DNA of 64,000 nt, taken from the NCBI GenBank assembly GCA_029215795.1, contig JARDYH010000004.1, positions 31,748,001-31,812,000 of the forward strand, written 5' to 3'. The position numbers and the translations under genes are program-made. The notes below the pieces were generated by a model. That model did not search any database. It saw nothing but the letters and a program-made list of their open reading frames with translations, and was not told the DNA's origin. The DNA is from Anniella stebbinsi (Eukaryota > Chordata > Lepidosauria > Squamata > Anniellidae). Of the stretch, positions 10,590 through 20,370 are shown in pieces. How positions within the stretch are numbered: the first letter of the stretch is position 1; every line of letters starts with the position of its first letter.

Positions 10590-10870
10590 GTTTCCCTGTG
10601 GCTGCAATGTTTTTAATTTATTATTAACCATCTCTCATGTGTTATCTGACAGGATGTGAGGAGAAAGCAGAGCCCGTGTTTCTCATTTTTCCAAGGGCAG
10701 ATATCGTCGCTTTTCACGAAATCAAAGCCCATACGTCATCTCAGGAGTTAACTTTGTAGCTGCTAATTTATAACAAATAGATTATTACAGAATTAGTTCC
10801 ATAGGACTTGGAGGGTCGAATAGTTACAAAGCCAGGATTACACAATGGAAACTTTAATAATAGCCTGGGA
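10590..10870. other. candidate conserved non-coding element
   Basis: Repeat-free, evenly mixed sequence, including TTTCCAAGGGCAGATATCG and CTAATTTATAACAAATAG segments. It resembles vertebrate enhancer-type DNA, but no conservation evidence is available here. Confidence 0.25.
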
Positions 10871-11693
10871 GCTTGGGGTTGAATTCAAATCTGGAGTTGA
10901 GCGAACCAAATGGAATGTTGCAAAATAGCCCATGGAATTACCCCATCTTCAGTTTAAATCTCTCTCTGCACCACTCAACTGTTCCACAGCCAAATCCATC
11001 GATTAAACTGCTATTTAGGATTTGGATTTCTTAGAAAGACTTACACACTGGCTTTTAACATCTCCCTCTTACTCAGGGGTGCCATTTCAGATTTCAATAG
11101 GCAGAGTTAGAGTAAAGTCCAAAGACACGTTTGTTGAAATTATGCTCTATTGTGGCTTCATCAGCACAACTTGGTTTGCACCACGTGTTAAGGATGATTT
11201 TTGCAGGCATACCTAGCATACAGGCTGCATTTAACTTTTTATAACAATGGTCACTGAGTAAGAGATATGAACACTTCTGAGGAATAAATTAAAATTAGTT
11301 GGAAATGTGCAGAGAGAACTAATACTCTCTCACACCTCCATAAATGTGCTTCTGCTGCTCTAACTGAAGAAACCCAAATGTGTCTTTCAACATTATGAGG
11401 AAAGCTCGCACTCTTCCCCTACCCTTCTCCATGCCAGTTTCTATCAGCTGAAAAACATGCATCTAAAGCCATGGAAATGGGTGCAACATTTTTTCTTGAT
11501 GCTAGAGCTGTGAAAAAAATATTCGTTGTTCTCAAAGTCAGGACTACAAATTCCCATTTCAGAATACTAGAAATGTTTCTTGAAAAAGCACTGATCGTAC
11601 AAATATTCATTATTGTTGTGTTGTTATTGTCATTGTTGTAGTTATAGTTTTTTTAAAAAAAATCTGGTTCATTTCAGTGTTGTAATTTTCCCT
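10871..11693. other. non-coding stretch, nothing recognised
   Basis: No repeat family or coding signal recognised. Confidence 0.4.
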
Positions 11694-11721
11694 GGCTGCT
11701 GCTGCTGCTGCTGCTGCTGCT
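11694..11721. repeat. (CTG)n microsatellite
   Basis: About nine uninterrupted GCT/CTG units. A poly-Cys/poly-Leu stretch in local open frames derives from it. Confidence 0.95.
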
Positions 11722-12034
11722 TTGATGTCACCCCCAGCCCCTGCCAGTTGCTGTTGCTTTGTCCTTCTTGGATTTGTCACATGGATAACCCAAACAATCA
11801 GGGATCATTTAGTCACCAAGATAACCAATCAGACTTGGTTATATGCTATGACTGAGGGCGAATTAATTTCAATGAGAGCTAAATACATAGGTGGATGTTT
11901 CTGCAAGAAGTACTGAAACATCATTGGAAAAGGGAAAAGTTTCTGCAAGGATTACTGAAAAGTCCACTCCTGCCCCCTGCAAACCAGGTATGAATAGCTA
12001 TGGTTCAGACCTCGTTTACACATATGCCTGAATG

Positions 12035-12036
<2 letters not shown>
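11722..12036. other. non-coding stretch, nothing recognised
   Basis: A short direct repeat, TTTCTGCAAG-AGTACTGAAA-like, occurs near 11898 and 11940. Nothing else recognised. Confidence 0.4.

Positions 12037-12068
<32 letters not shown>
12037..12068. repeat. (CA)n microsatellite
   Basis: About 16 uninterrupted CA units. Confidence 0.95.
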
Positions 12069-12072
<4 letters not shown>

Positions 12073-12976
12073 TCACAATATTATTTTTCATGTAATAGTA
12101 TACCCATGTATAGGACTGAGTGAAACCAATCCTGGCAATTTGTATGTCTGTAGACCTTCCAATTGGGGGGACAATTTCATTTCACTGAATTTCTCCAGGC
12201 GAAGGAGAAATTTTCAACAGTTTCTCATAGGTAGGACTCAGCATTGGAAAGGGGCATGGCACAGCTTCTTAGGGTTTTTTTTCCTAAGGGTTTTGTGGGG
12301 GTGATGTGAAGCCATGGCAAATGGCAACGGCATCAACTCTTGGCAGGCTACCCCCCCCATTTTGCATCCACCACAATGCAGGTGAGAGGGGGCAGTGTTG
12401 TGTCTAGCGCCAAGGAAGAGGTGGAGCTAGTGCTGTGCCTAAAATTGTCCTCTGATTTCCTGAAGGTTTTCTCCACCCATGTGTTGAATTTTCCCCCTCC
12501 CTTCCTCTGTCTATTTGGTATTCATGCAAATATCACATAGATTGAAGGAGCAATCTTACATATCCCAGCCAGCATCTGGGGGGCATAGGGTGTTTCAGTT
12601 TCCTGGTTCCAAGCTCAGAGACAGAGCTCAGAGCTCAGAGCCCAGAAACCATGCTTCCCACCTCTTTCCCATCCCCCTCATAGCTGGCACAGAGAGGACC
12701 CCACCAAATACCTCTCCATGCTTGGAAATCAGAGGACATAGATGGGGAAAGGGAGGAGTTCCTGGGGATGGGAAGGAGACTGGGGCAGCAGACATATGGC
12801 ATATCCGATGGCCACCCCAGCCTCCTTCCCTCCCCCTTCACTAGATGGGGGAAAAACATTTGTCTAGCTTAAATACATAGTGGGAGGCACGAGACACCTC
12901 TCACTCTGCATTGGATACTCCTCCTAAGCCTCTGACTTCAGAGGCTTATGAGTACCAACAATGGATCCTTAGAAAC
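12069..12976. other. non-coding stretch, nothing recognised
   Basis: Small 'CAGAGCT' tandem near 12612-12640. No gene-like frame and no recognised repeat family. Confidence 0.4.
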
Positions 12977-13017
<41 letters not shown>

Positions 13018-13116
13018 CTATCAAGAGTGTATACATGGCAGCTCCATCACACATTATACATTATTTTGATGGCTAGGCAATAATAATAATAATAACAATA
13101 ATAATAATAATAATAA
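12977..13116. repeat. (TTA)n and (AAT)n microsatellite pair
   Basis: (TTA)n at 12977-13016 and its complement (AAT)n at about 13080-13116 bracket a 64-bp spacer. The pair could fold into a hairpin. Confidence 0.9.
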
Positions 13117-13502
13117 ATGTGGCTTCACACATGAAAATGCTACCTAGTACTTTCCCCAAGATCTCACTACCTATCCATTCAGTTAAATATAATTTATGAG
13201 ATCCTTTCAAATCATTGCTGACAGCAATATTATGCTGCATGTTGGAAAGGAATTAGGGTGTATGTGCATTACAGTAGATGAGGCAAATTAATGTAAGCCA
13301 TTACCCAGATTTCTTCATCCCATTGAACCATGACATGACCCCAAGCTTGGTTTTTAGTAGGGGTGTGCACGGACCCCCTGGATCGGATCGGGACCCGGAT
13401 CGGGACCTCCAATTTTGTCCCGGACCGGTTCGGACAAAATCGGAGGCCCCCCGGACCGGATCGAGTCCGATCCCGACCCAAAAATCGTAAATTTTTGGAT
13501 CG

Positions 13503-13565
13503 GCCGCCATTTTTTTCCCCATAGACTTGCATTGCAATGCAAGTCTATGAGGAAAAAATGGCGGC
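13503..13565. repeat. perfect hairpin with ATAGACTTGCATT arms
   Basis: Inverted repeat 'CCATAGACTTGCATT/AATGCAAGTCTATGAGG' extended by GCCGCCATTTTTT and AAAAAATGGCGGC. The same arms recur at 14573 and 15637. Degenerate forms occur in the other three GC-rich elements (for example near 9770, 20508 and 25704). Confidence 0.9.
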
Positions 13566-13771
13566 GGGTGGGTGAGGGGGGGCCTAACTCCCTCCCCCCC
13601 CGGGGCCGTCCGCTGTGGACAGCCCCGGCAGGTAAGCCCCCTCCCCCGCGCTCCCTACGCCCCCTGGGGCCACCCGCTTCCATCCGCTGGCGCCCGCGGG
13701 CGCCAGCGGATAGAAGCGGACGGCTCCGGGGGGGTAAGCCCCCTTCCCCGCCACTGCTTACCTTCTCGGCC

Positions 13772-14333
13772 CGTCCGCTCCCGTCCGGGGCCGGCGGCTA
13801 CTACCAGCGGGCTCCGCGGCCTACTCTCGAGTAGCGCGCCGGGTGATGACATCACCCGGCGCGCCACCCTGGAGTAGGCCGCGGAGCCTGCTGGTAGTAG
13901 TAGGCGCCGGCGCCGGGACGGGAGCCGCCGGGCCGGGAAGGTAAGGGCCCCCTTCCCCCCTCCGCACGCCCCCTCCTCCCCTCCACGCACCCCCTGCTTA
14001 CCTTCCCGGCCCGGCGGCTCCCGTCCGGCGCCGGCGCCTACTACTACCTGCAGGCTCCGCGGCCTGCTCTAGAGTAGCGCGCCGGGTGATGACATCACCC
14101 GGCGCGCCACCCTAGTGCAGGCCGCGGAGCCTGCTGGTAGTAGTAGGCGCCGGCGCCGGGACGGGAGCCGCCGGGCCGGGAAGGTAAGGGCCCCCCTCCC
14201 CCCTCCGCGCGCCCCCTCCTCCCCTCCACGCACCCCCTGCTTACCTTCCCGGCCCGGCGGCTCCCGTCCGGCGCCGGCGCCTACTACTACCAGCAGGCTC
14301 CGCGGCCTGCTCTAGAGTAGCGCGCCGGGTGAT
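13772..14333. repeat. 243-bp-period hairpin modules
   Basis: The hairpin apex GGGTGATG-A-CATCACCC occurs at 13841 and 14084, with a half-apex at 14327, a constant spacing of 243 bp. Each apex is embedded in long arms containing GGCTCCGCGGCCT and CGCGCCGGGTGATG with their complements, ending outward in CTTACC/GGTAAG. Unit 2 repeats the pattern. Unit 3 holds only two apices (15976 and 16219), again 243 bp apart. Confidence 0.85.
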
Positions 14334-15397
14334 GTGCATTACAGTAGATGAGGCAAATTAATGTAAGCCATTACCCAGATTTCTTCATCCCATTGAACCA
14401 TGACATGACCCCAAGCTTGGTTTTTAGTAGGGGTGTGCACGGACCCCCCGGATCGGATCGGGACCCGGATCGGGACCTCCAATTTTGTCCCGGACCGGTT
14501 CGGACAAAATCGGAGGCCCCCCGGACCGGATCGAGTCCGATCCCGACCCAAAAATCATAAATTTTTGGATCGGCCGCCATTTTTTTCCCCATAGACTTGC
14601 ATTGCAATGCAAGTCTATGAGGAAAAAATGGCGGCGGGTGGGTGAGGGGGGGCCTAACTCCCTCCCCCCCCGGGGCCGTCCGCTGTGGACAGCCCCGGCA
14701 GGTAAGCCCCCTCCCCCGCGCTCCCTACGCCCCCTGGGGCCACCCGCTTCCATCCGCTGGCGCCCGCGGGCGCCAGCGGATAGAAGCGGACGGCTCCGGG
14801 GGGGTAAGCCCCCTTCCCCGCCACTGCTTACCTTCTCGGCCCGTCCGCTCCCGTCCGGGGCCGGCGGCTACTACCAGCGGGCTCCGCGGCCTACTCTCGA
14901 GTAGCGCGCCGGGTGATGACATCACCCGGCGCGCCACCCTGGAGTAGGCCGCGGAGCCTGCTGGTAGTAGTAGGCGCCGGCGCCGGGACGGGAGCCGCCG
15001 GGCCGGGAAGGTAAGGGCCCCCTTCCCCCCTCCGCACGCCCCCTCCTCCCCTCCACGCACCCCCTGCTTACCTTCCCGGCCCGGCGGCTCCCGTCCGGCG
15101 CCGGCGCCTACTACTACCTGCAGGCTCCGCGGCCTGCTCTAGAGTAGCGCGCCGGGTGATGACATCACCCGGCGCGCCACCCTAGTGCAGGCCGCGGAGC
15201 CTGCTGGTAGTAGTAGGCGCCGGCGCCGGGACGGGAGCCGCCGGGCCGGGAAGGTAAGGGCCCCCCTCCCCCCTCCGCGCGCCCCCTCCTCCCCTCCACG
15301 CACCCCCTGCTTACCTTCCCGGCCCGGCGGCTCCCGTCCGGCGCCTACTACTACCAGCAGGCTCCGCGGCCTGCTCTAGAGTAGCGCGCCGGGTGAT
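14334..15397. repeat. 1064-bp tandem unit 2
   Basis: Same content as unit 1, including the duplicated host flank and a second copy of the GTTTTTAG site. It is shorter by 6 bp because GCGCCGGCGCC near the right end is reduced by one GGCGCC step. Confidence 0.95.
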
Positions 15398-16574
15398 GTG
15401 CATTACAGTAGATGAGGCAAATTAATGTAAGCCATTACCCAGATTTCTTCATCCCATTGAACCATGACATGACCCCAAGCTTGGTTTTTAGTAGGGGTGT
15501 GCACGGACCCCCCGGATCGGATCGGGACCCGGATCGGGACCTCCAATTTTGTCCCGGACCGGTTCGGACAAAATCGGAGGCCCCCCGGACCGGATCGAGT
15601 CCGATCCCGACCCAAAAATCATAAATTTTTGGATCGGCCGCCATTTTTTTCCCCATAGACTTGCATTGCAATGCAAGTCTATGAGGAAAAAATGGTGGCG
15701 GGTGGGTGAGGGGGGGCCTAACTCCCTCCCCCCCCGGGGCCGTCCGCTGTGGACGGCCCCAGCAGGTAAGCCCCCTCCCCCGCGCTCCCTACGCCCCCTG
15801 GGGCCACCCGCTTCCATCCGCTGGCGCCCGCGGGCGCCAGCGGATAGAAGCGGACGGCTCCGGGGGGGGTAAGCCCCCTTCCCCGCCACTGCTTACCTTC
15901 TCGGCCCGTCCGCTCCCGTCCAGGGCCGGCGGCTACTACCAGCGGGCTCCGCGGCCTACTCTCGAGTAGCGCGCCGGGTGATGACATCACCCGGCGCGCC
16001 ACCCTGGAGTAGGCCGCGGAGCCTGCTGGTAGTAGTAGGCGCCGGCGCCGGGACGGGAGCTGCCGGGCCGGGAAGGTAAGGGCCCCCCTCCCCCCTCCGC
16101 GCGCCCCCTCCTCCCCTCCACGCACCCCCTGCTTACCTTCCCAGCCCGGCGGCTCCCGTCCGGCGCCGGTGCCTACTACTACCAGCAGGCTCCGCGGCCT
16201 GCTCTAGAGTAGCGCGCCGGGTGATGACATCACCCGGCGCGCCACCCTAGAGCAGGCCGCGGAGCCCGCTGGTAGTAGCTGCTAGTGCCGGACGGGAGCG
16301 GACGGGCCGAGAAGGTAAGCGCCCCCCTCCTCCCCCCCCCCGCTGTCCACTTTCATCGGCGGGCGCCCGCTGGCGCCCGCCAATGGAAGCGCCGGTGGGC
16401 GCCAGTGGGCGCCCGCCGATCCGCCGATCCGCCGAACCGGTTCGGAGCCTTTTCGGACCGGTTCGGATTGGATCGGCCGATCCAGCTGCGGGATCGGAAA
16501 TCGGATAATTTATCCGATTTCCCACTGGACCGGACTCGGATCGTGGATCGGGTCCGATCCAGTGCACATCCCTA
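15398..16574. repeat. tandem unit 3 (complete element to its 3' end)
   Basis: Starts with the same host flank, carries GTTTTTAG at 15484-15491 and the element from 15492. It continues past the hairpin apex where units 1 and 2 stop, through the true 3' end at 16574. It has scattered substitutions relative to units 1 and 2, for example GGTGGCGGG for GGCGGCGGG near 15694. It lacks one 243-bp hairpin module. Confidence 0.9.
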
Positions 16575-16582
16575 GTTTTTAG

Positions 16583-17524
16583 TCATATTCCTCCAAACGG
16601 TTCTGCATCTCTTTGGGCAAAACCCTTCACCCTGCAGGTTTTACTTTTTAATCTTACTGCTAAAAATAAAGCACTTGTAAATTGTTTTATAAATTATGTA
16701 TAATGTATAAGAAGAAACCTCATAATCTAAGAGCTGATACCAATGTACTCCAAGTTTATTTATTTATTTAATATGCTTGTAGAGAAGAGATTGGGCAGCG
16801 TTTTCTTTCATATATATATGAGATTCCATGATCAAATAAAATCAAGTGATCACCTTTGCATGAATGTTTGGAACTCATTGTCCATGCATTATGAGGTCCT
16901 ATGCATTATGGCTGTGTCTGATTGTTAGTGCAGCAGCCAGGAAATCCATGATTATTGCTGTCACTTGTTTATCTAAACAAAAGCTGGATTGCCGCCTCTC
17001 ATACCTGGGATGAAACAGTGGATGGGATGACATGCTGTGCTAGAGGAAAGTCATTTTAAAATAGAGGCATTGCCCATCCTTGCAAAGATTTCATTTGTTA
17101 TTCATTATAATAGCATGGATCCTAATGAATTCATTTGGTATTCATGTGGATGTCATATAGATTTCCAGAGATGTTCCACTGTAATTTAGCATGGGTTAAT
17201 GGACACCTCTATTAAAGTGTTATTGAAAGTTTGACATTCAAATAACCCAGTCTAAAAAGCAGACAAACTTATATATCAAGGCTGAAGGGGAAAGGGGAGG
17301 AGGGGGAATGTAACTGGAGTACGTTCGTAAAAGTCAAGTATGACAAGCCAATTTCAGGTAGTTATTTTATTCTGGCTGAAGGGACAGCAGTTTTATTGCA
17401 CGTATCATTAGTATGTTTCATACTACTCCTTTTACTCCTACCATGGTGACTCCAGCATCAACTAGTTAACTGTAGCAGCAAAGTATCCATATGTACGATA
17501 CTATTGCAAATCAACCCTGTTAAT
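16583..17524. other. non-coding stretch, nothing recognised
   Basis: AT-rich single-copy-looking DNA with a short (TTTA)n near 16755. No gene-like frame. Confidence 0.4.
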
Positions 17525-17755
17525 TCTGCTCCATCTCTCATTGGCTTTTGATACCATCGACCATGGTATCCTTCTCGACCAACTCCATGGGATGGACGTT
17601 GGTGGCACTGTGTTATGGTGGTTCCGGAACTACCTGCAGGGTTGATTTCAGAGAGTAAAATTGAGTTATCATTTCTTGCCCCCTTGGCAATTAAACTATT
17701 GGGTACCACAGGGCACCATCTTGTCCCCAATGTTGTTTAACATCTGTATGAAAAA
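17525..17755 (+). mobile_element. L2-type LINE reverse transcriptase fragment (N-terminal part)
   Basis: Conceptual translation shows the RT block 'AFDTIDHGILLDQL' near 17548-17590, then 'WWFRNYLQG' and 'FQRV', and the remains of the 'TTGHHLVPNVV' block, which corresponds to VPQGSILSPMLF after frame loss. The order matches L2 RT motifs. Several stops and frameshifts show it is dead. It is separated from the YADD block by an inserted segment. Confidence 0.8.
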
Positions 17756-17942
17756 CCAAAAGGAGGAGAGCATCCAAATCAGGACATAAAATGGGAGAAA
17801 AAGGTTCTCAGGATGCTAAAGTACTTTATTTCAAAGCCCAACACGTTTTGGCCTCTGTTGTTTTTTAAAGCCTTCTTCAGGGGGCTGTAATATTAAAAAT
17901 GCATTAAATTATGTTTGCAGGGATAACACATGCCATAGATAA
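17756..17942 (-). mobile_element. possible Penelope-like element fragment inserted in the L2
   Basis: Contains CTTTATTTCAAAGCCCAACA then CGTTTTGGCC and GCCTTCTTCAGGGG. Read on the minus strand this gives 'CCCCTGAAGAAGGC...GGCCAAAACGTGTTGGGCTTTG'. That resembles the terminal region of vertebrate Penelope-like retroelements. It interrupts the L2 RT between its A-B blocks and YADD. The family call is from pattern memory and is uncertain. Confidence 0.4.
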
Positions 17943-18945
17943 ATTAATATATATGCTGATGACACACAGATCTATCTCCCTGTGACATCTGAATCAGGAG
18001 AGGCTGTGCAAGTCTTAGATCAATGCCTAAACTCAGTAATGGGCTGGATGAGGGCCAATAAACTGAGGCTGAATCCTGGCAAGATGGAAGCCCTGTGGGT
18101 GAGTGGCTCCCGAGTCTGCTCTGGATGGGGTTGCACTCCCTCTGAAAGATCAGGTTCATAGTTTGGGGGTACTCCTAGATCCATCATTGTCACTGGAAGC
18201 CCAAGTGGTGGTGGCAGCTCAGAGTGCTTTTTACCAGCTTCAAATGGCTTGGTAGCTACAGCCTCTTCTGGACAGGAATAGCTTGGTCACAGTTGTATGG
18301 ACATTAGTTACATCAAGACTGGATTACTGCAATGTGCTCTGTGTGGGGCTGCCCTTAAAGCTGCTCCCGAAGCTGGCACTAGTGCTGAATGCAGCAGCTC
18401 GGCTTTTGTCAGGAACTGCCTCTTTTCAGCATAGAACTCCTTTGCTGAGAGAATTGTACTGGCTACTTAGTGGCTACCAGGACAGGTTTAAGGTTTTGGT
18501 ACTAGTGTACAAAGCCCTAAACAACTTGGAACCAGGATACCTGAGAAAGCGCCTTCTCCCTTACCAACCTGACCAATCACTGAGGTCATCAGAGGGCATG
18601 CTCCTGGTGGTTCCAGTTAGACCTGTGGCCCAATTGGAATCCTACAGGGGAAGAGCCTTTAGTGTGGTGGCCCCTTCTCTGTGGAACTCTCTGTCCCTGG
18701 AGTTCAGGCAGGCGGCAACACTAGGCTGCTTCCGGCACCTCCTGAAAACAACTCTATTTCGAGAAGAACACTAGGTTTGGTGGCCATGTTAGCAGTTAGC
18801 ACCTGGACAGCAGGCTGAGCAGCAGGCACACAGATTACCTGGTCATCTTCTCCCCCCCCCCCCCCGTTGAGATGTACTGTGTTGCTTAAATTGAGTTGCT
18901 TAAATTCTATGAACTGTAATTATTCCTAAATGTGCATCCATACAT
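17943..18945 (+). mobile_element. L2-type LINE, YADD block to 3' region
   Basis: The RT catalytic motif YADD is encoded at 17952-17963, followed by 'WMRANKLRLNPGKMEAL'. After a frame disruption, an open stretch at 18283-18774 (163 aa) carries TSRLDYCNVL, 'LYWLLSGYQDRFKVLVLVYKA' split across the usual positions, LRSSEGMLLVVP and RAFSVVAPSLWNSL. This is the C-terminal half of L2 ORF2. The enzyme would copy LINE RNA at nicked target DNA. The copy is 5'-truncated and decayed. The C run at 18853-18865 and the AT-rich end look like its 3' UTR. Confidence 0.85.
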
Positions 18946-19383
18946 AGAAATTGAATGTGCAAATTTTATCCAAACATATGTCTTCTTTTTTTGGTGATGC
19001 ATTTCCTCTTTTTTTGGTAATGCCTGCTCAGATGTTATGCATAGGCCATAAGCCTTGGACAATGGAGTTGATTTGTTCTCTTTCCATTAGCTTCTTGGTT
19101 TTGTTTTCTCCTGTTTTTATATCCCCTCCTTTTTTATTATTGCTGGGCTGAAACCCCACCTGCCCTTTTGCAACCGCTTCATTTCCCTGTGAAACAGGTA
19201 GTCATTTTTCTGCCTCTTTCATTGCACTGTTGGGAATTTTGGAGAAATTTCTCTGGGTACAGAACTTCAGTGGTTACCTCACTGGAAGGAGGTGGCTGAG
19301 GGCTGTGTGTGCATTTTCTTTTACCATTACCTCTCTATTCTGTCCTTACAGCCTCTCCCACTGCTTGAGCTTCCTGGAAGGCT
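18946..19383. other. non-coding stretch, nothing recognised
   Basis: T-rich patches, no gene-like frame. Confidence 0.4.
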
Positions 19384-19391
19384 CCTTAGAG

Positions 19392-20196
19392 CAGTGGTCA
19401 TGAACCAAAAGTGGGTCGTGACCCAAAAGTGGATTGCAAGATCAGTCCAGATGGGTTGCAGCAATGCTGTTGCCGCCATGTTGGCCATCAAGAAAATACT
19501 GAAAGTGGGTCTGTGACAATACCCCACATTTCTGTCTCAATAAGTATGTCTGGGTTAGTGTGTTTGGAGAGTGCGGAATATTGGACTGAGTGGGTGTGGC
19601 TGATAATGCTGGGAAAGGGAAGGGAGGAGTATATATTGTGTGAGGGAGTGTTTTGTCTTATCTTATCATCTTATCATCTTATTGTGTTGGTTGGGTGGAG
19701 GGTAGTTAGGTGGAAGATAGCTGTGTGTGTTCTGGTCAGGAGTGTATGAAGAGAAATTAAATAGAATATTTTAAGGATTTAGGATTATTAGTAAGATTAT
19801 TAGAAGTGTTAAAATAGGCAAGTGTTAAATTGATTTGAAAGAATTATAAACAACAATAAGCTTTTTCTTTTATTTTTGCTACCACAAACCAAGTGTCAGC
19901 TTGGCTTTGTAACCTGCCCCATTAGTTGATAAAGAAACACATAGCATTACACCTTCAGCCAATATACTCACAAGAAAACCTTTTTCAAAACCTTAATACC
20001 CTTTTCTCCTCTGCTATAAGGGAAAAGGTAGTGATATTTTGCCCTTCCCTCAGGCTTATTCAAGTGGTGGTGCTTGTCCTGAGAATGGGTGCTCACGACC
20101 AGGCCTAATATATAGGTGGTGTGGTGGCACAGGGTCTCACATTGCAGGTTGGAAGTCTGAGGTGGATCTCAGGTCTGGACCAGTTGAAGACCATTG
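19392..20196. mobile_element. hAT-Charlie-like non-autonomous element (805 bp)
   Basis: Begins CAGTGGTCATGAACC and ends with the complement of CAATGGTCTTCAACTGGTCC. These are CAGTGGTTCTCAA-type Charlie ends, with 'GTGGGTCGTGACCC' just inside. Flanks CCTTAGAG (19384-19391) and CCTTGGAG (20197-20204) agree at 7 of 8 positions. The AT-rich interior has a 'CTTATCTTATCATC' tandem near 19658 and no transposase. A second insertion inside it is possible. Confidence 0.65.
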
Positions 20197-20204
20197 CCTT
20201 GGAG

Positions 20205-20370
20205 GACTTAACCAGAACTTCCTCCATTGGGGCTTCCCTGTGCTGCTGCCTGATCAGTGCATTTTGGTTTTGTTATGTTGTTATTAAAAGTCCTTTTAAC
20301 AACAACAACATTGATTTGGTAGGATTCAAAGATCATCTAACTAATTAGTGTGTTAAATTGTTGTAAAATG
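20205..20370. other. short non-coding stretch, possible L2 3' UTR
   Basis: Its end ('TTGTTGTAAAATG') lines up with the L2 tail resumed at 21446, so at least the last part is the upstream side of a split L2 3' end. Confidence 0.45.

Larger units (their letters stand above)
13264..14333. repeat. 1070-bp tandem unit 1 (flank + GC-rich hAT-like element 5' part)
   Basis: The unit carries 94 bp of host flank (GTGCATTACAGTAGATGAGG onward), the 8-bp TSD GTTTTTAG at 13350-13357, then the element's 5' portion from 13358. It ends exactly at the apex of a long hairpin (GGGTGATG). By eye only two base differences separate it from unit 2, at about 13379 (T/C) and 13487 (G/A). Confidence 0.95.
13358..16574. 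mobile_element. GC-rich foldback hAT-like element, copy 2, internally triplicated
   Basis: Outer ends are TAGGGGTGTGCACGG (13358) and GTGCACATCCCTA (16574), bounded by perfect 8-bp TSDs GTTTTTAG at 13350-13357 and 16575-16582. The canonical single element corresponds to 15492-16574 (1083 bp). The rest is tandem duplication that also copied host flank. Subterminal zones are rich in GGATCGGATCGG-type motifs. The interior carries hairpins with 23-bp to about 90-bp arms, very high GC and dense CpG. No transposase is encoded, and all open frames are GC-driven shadows. Confidence 0.9.

Noticed and set aside
13415..16125. Repeated 100-139-aa Pro/Arg/Gly-rich frames
   Set aside because: They recur with the tandem units of the foldback transposon and reflect stop-poor GC-rich DNA, not genes.
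13264..16574. CRISPR-like array (regular 243-bp spacing, palindromic repeats)
   Set aside because: The genome is eukaryotic, the repeats are contiguous long hairpins without unique spacers, and ends and TSDs show a transposon.
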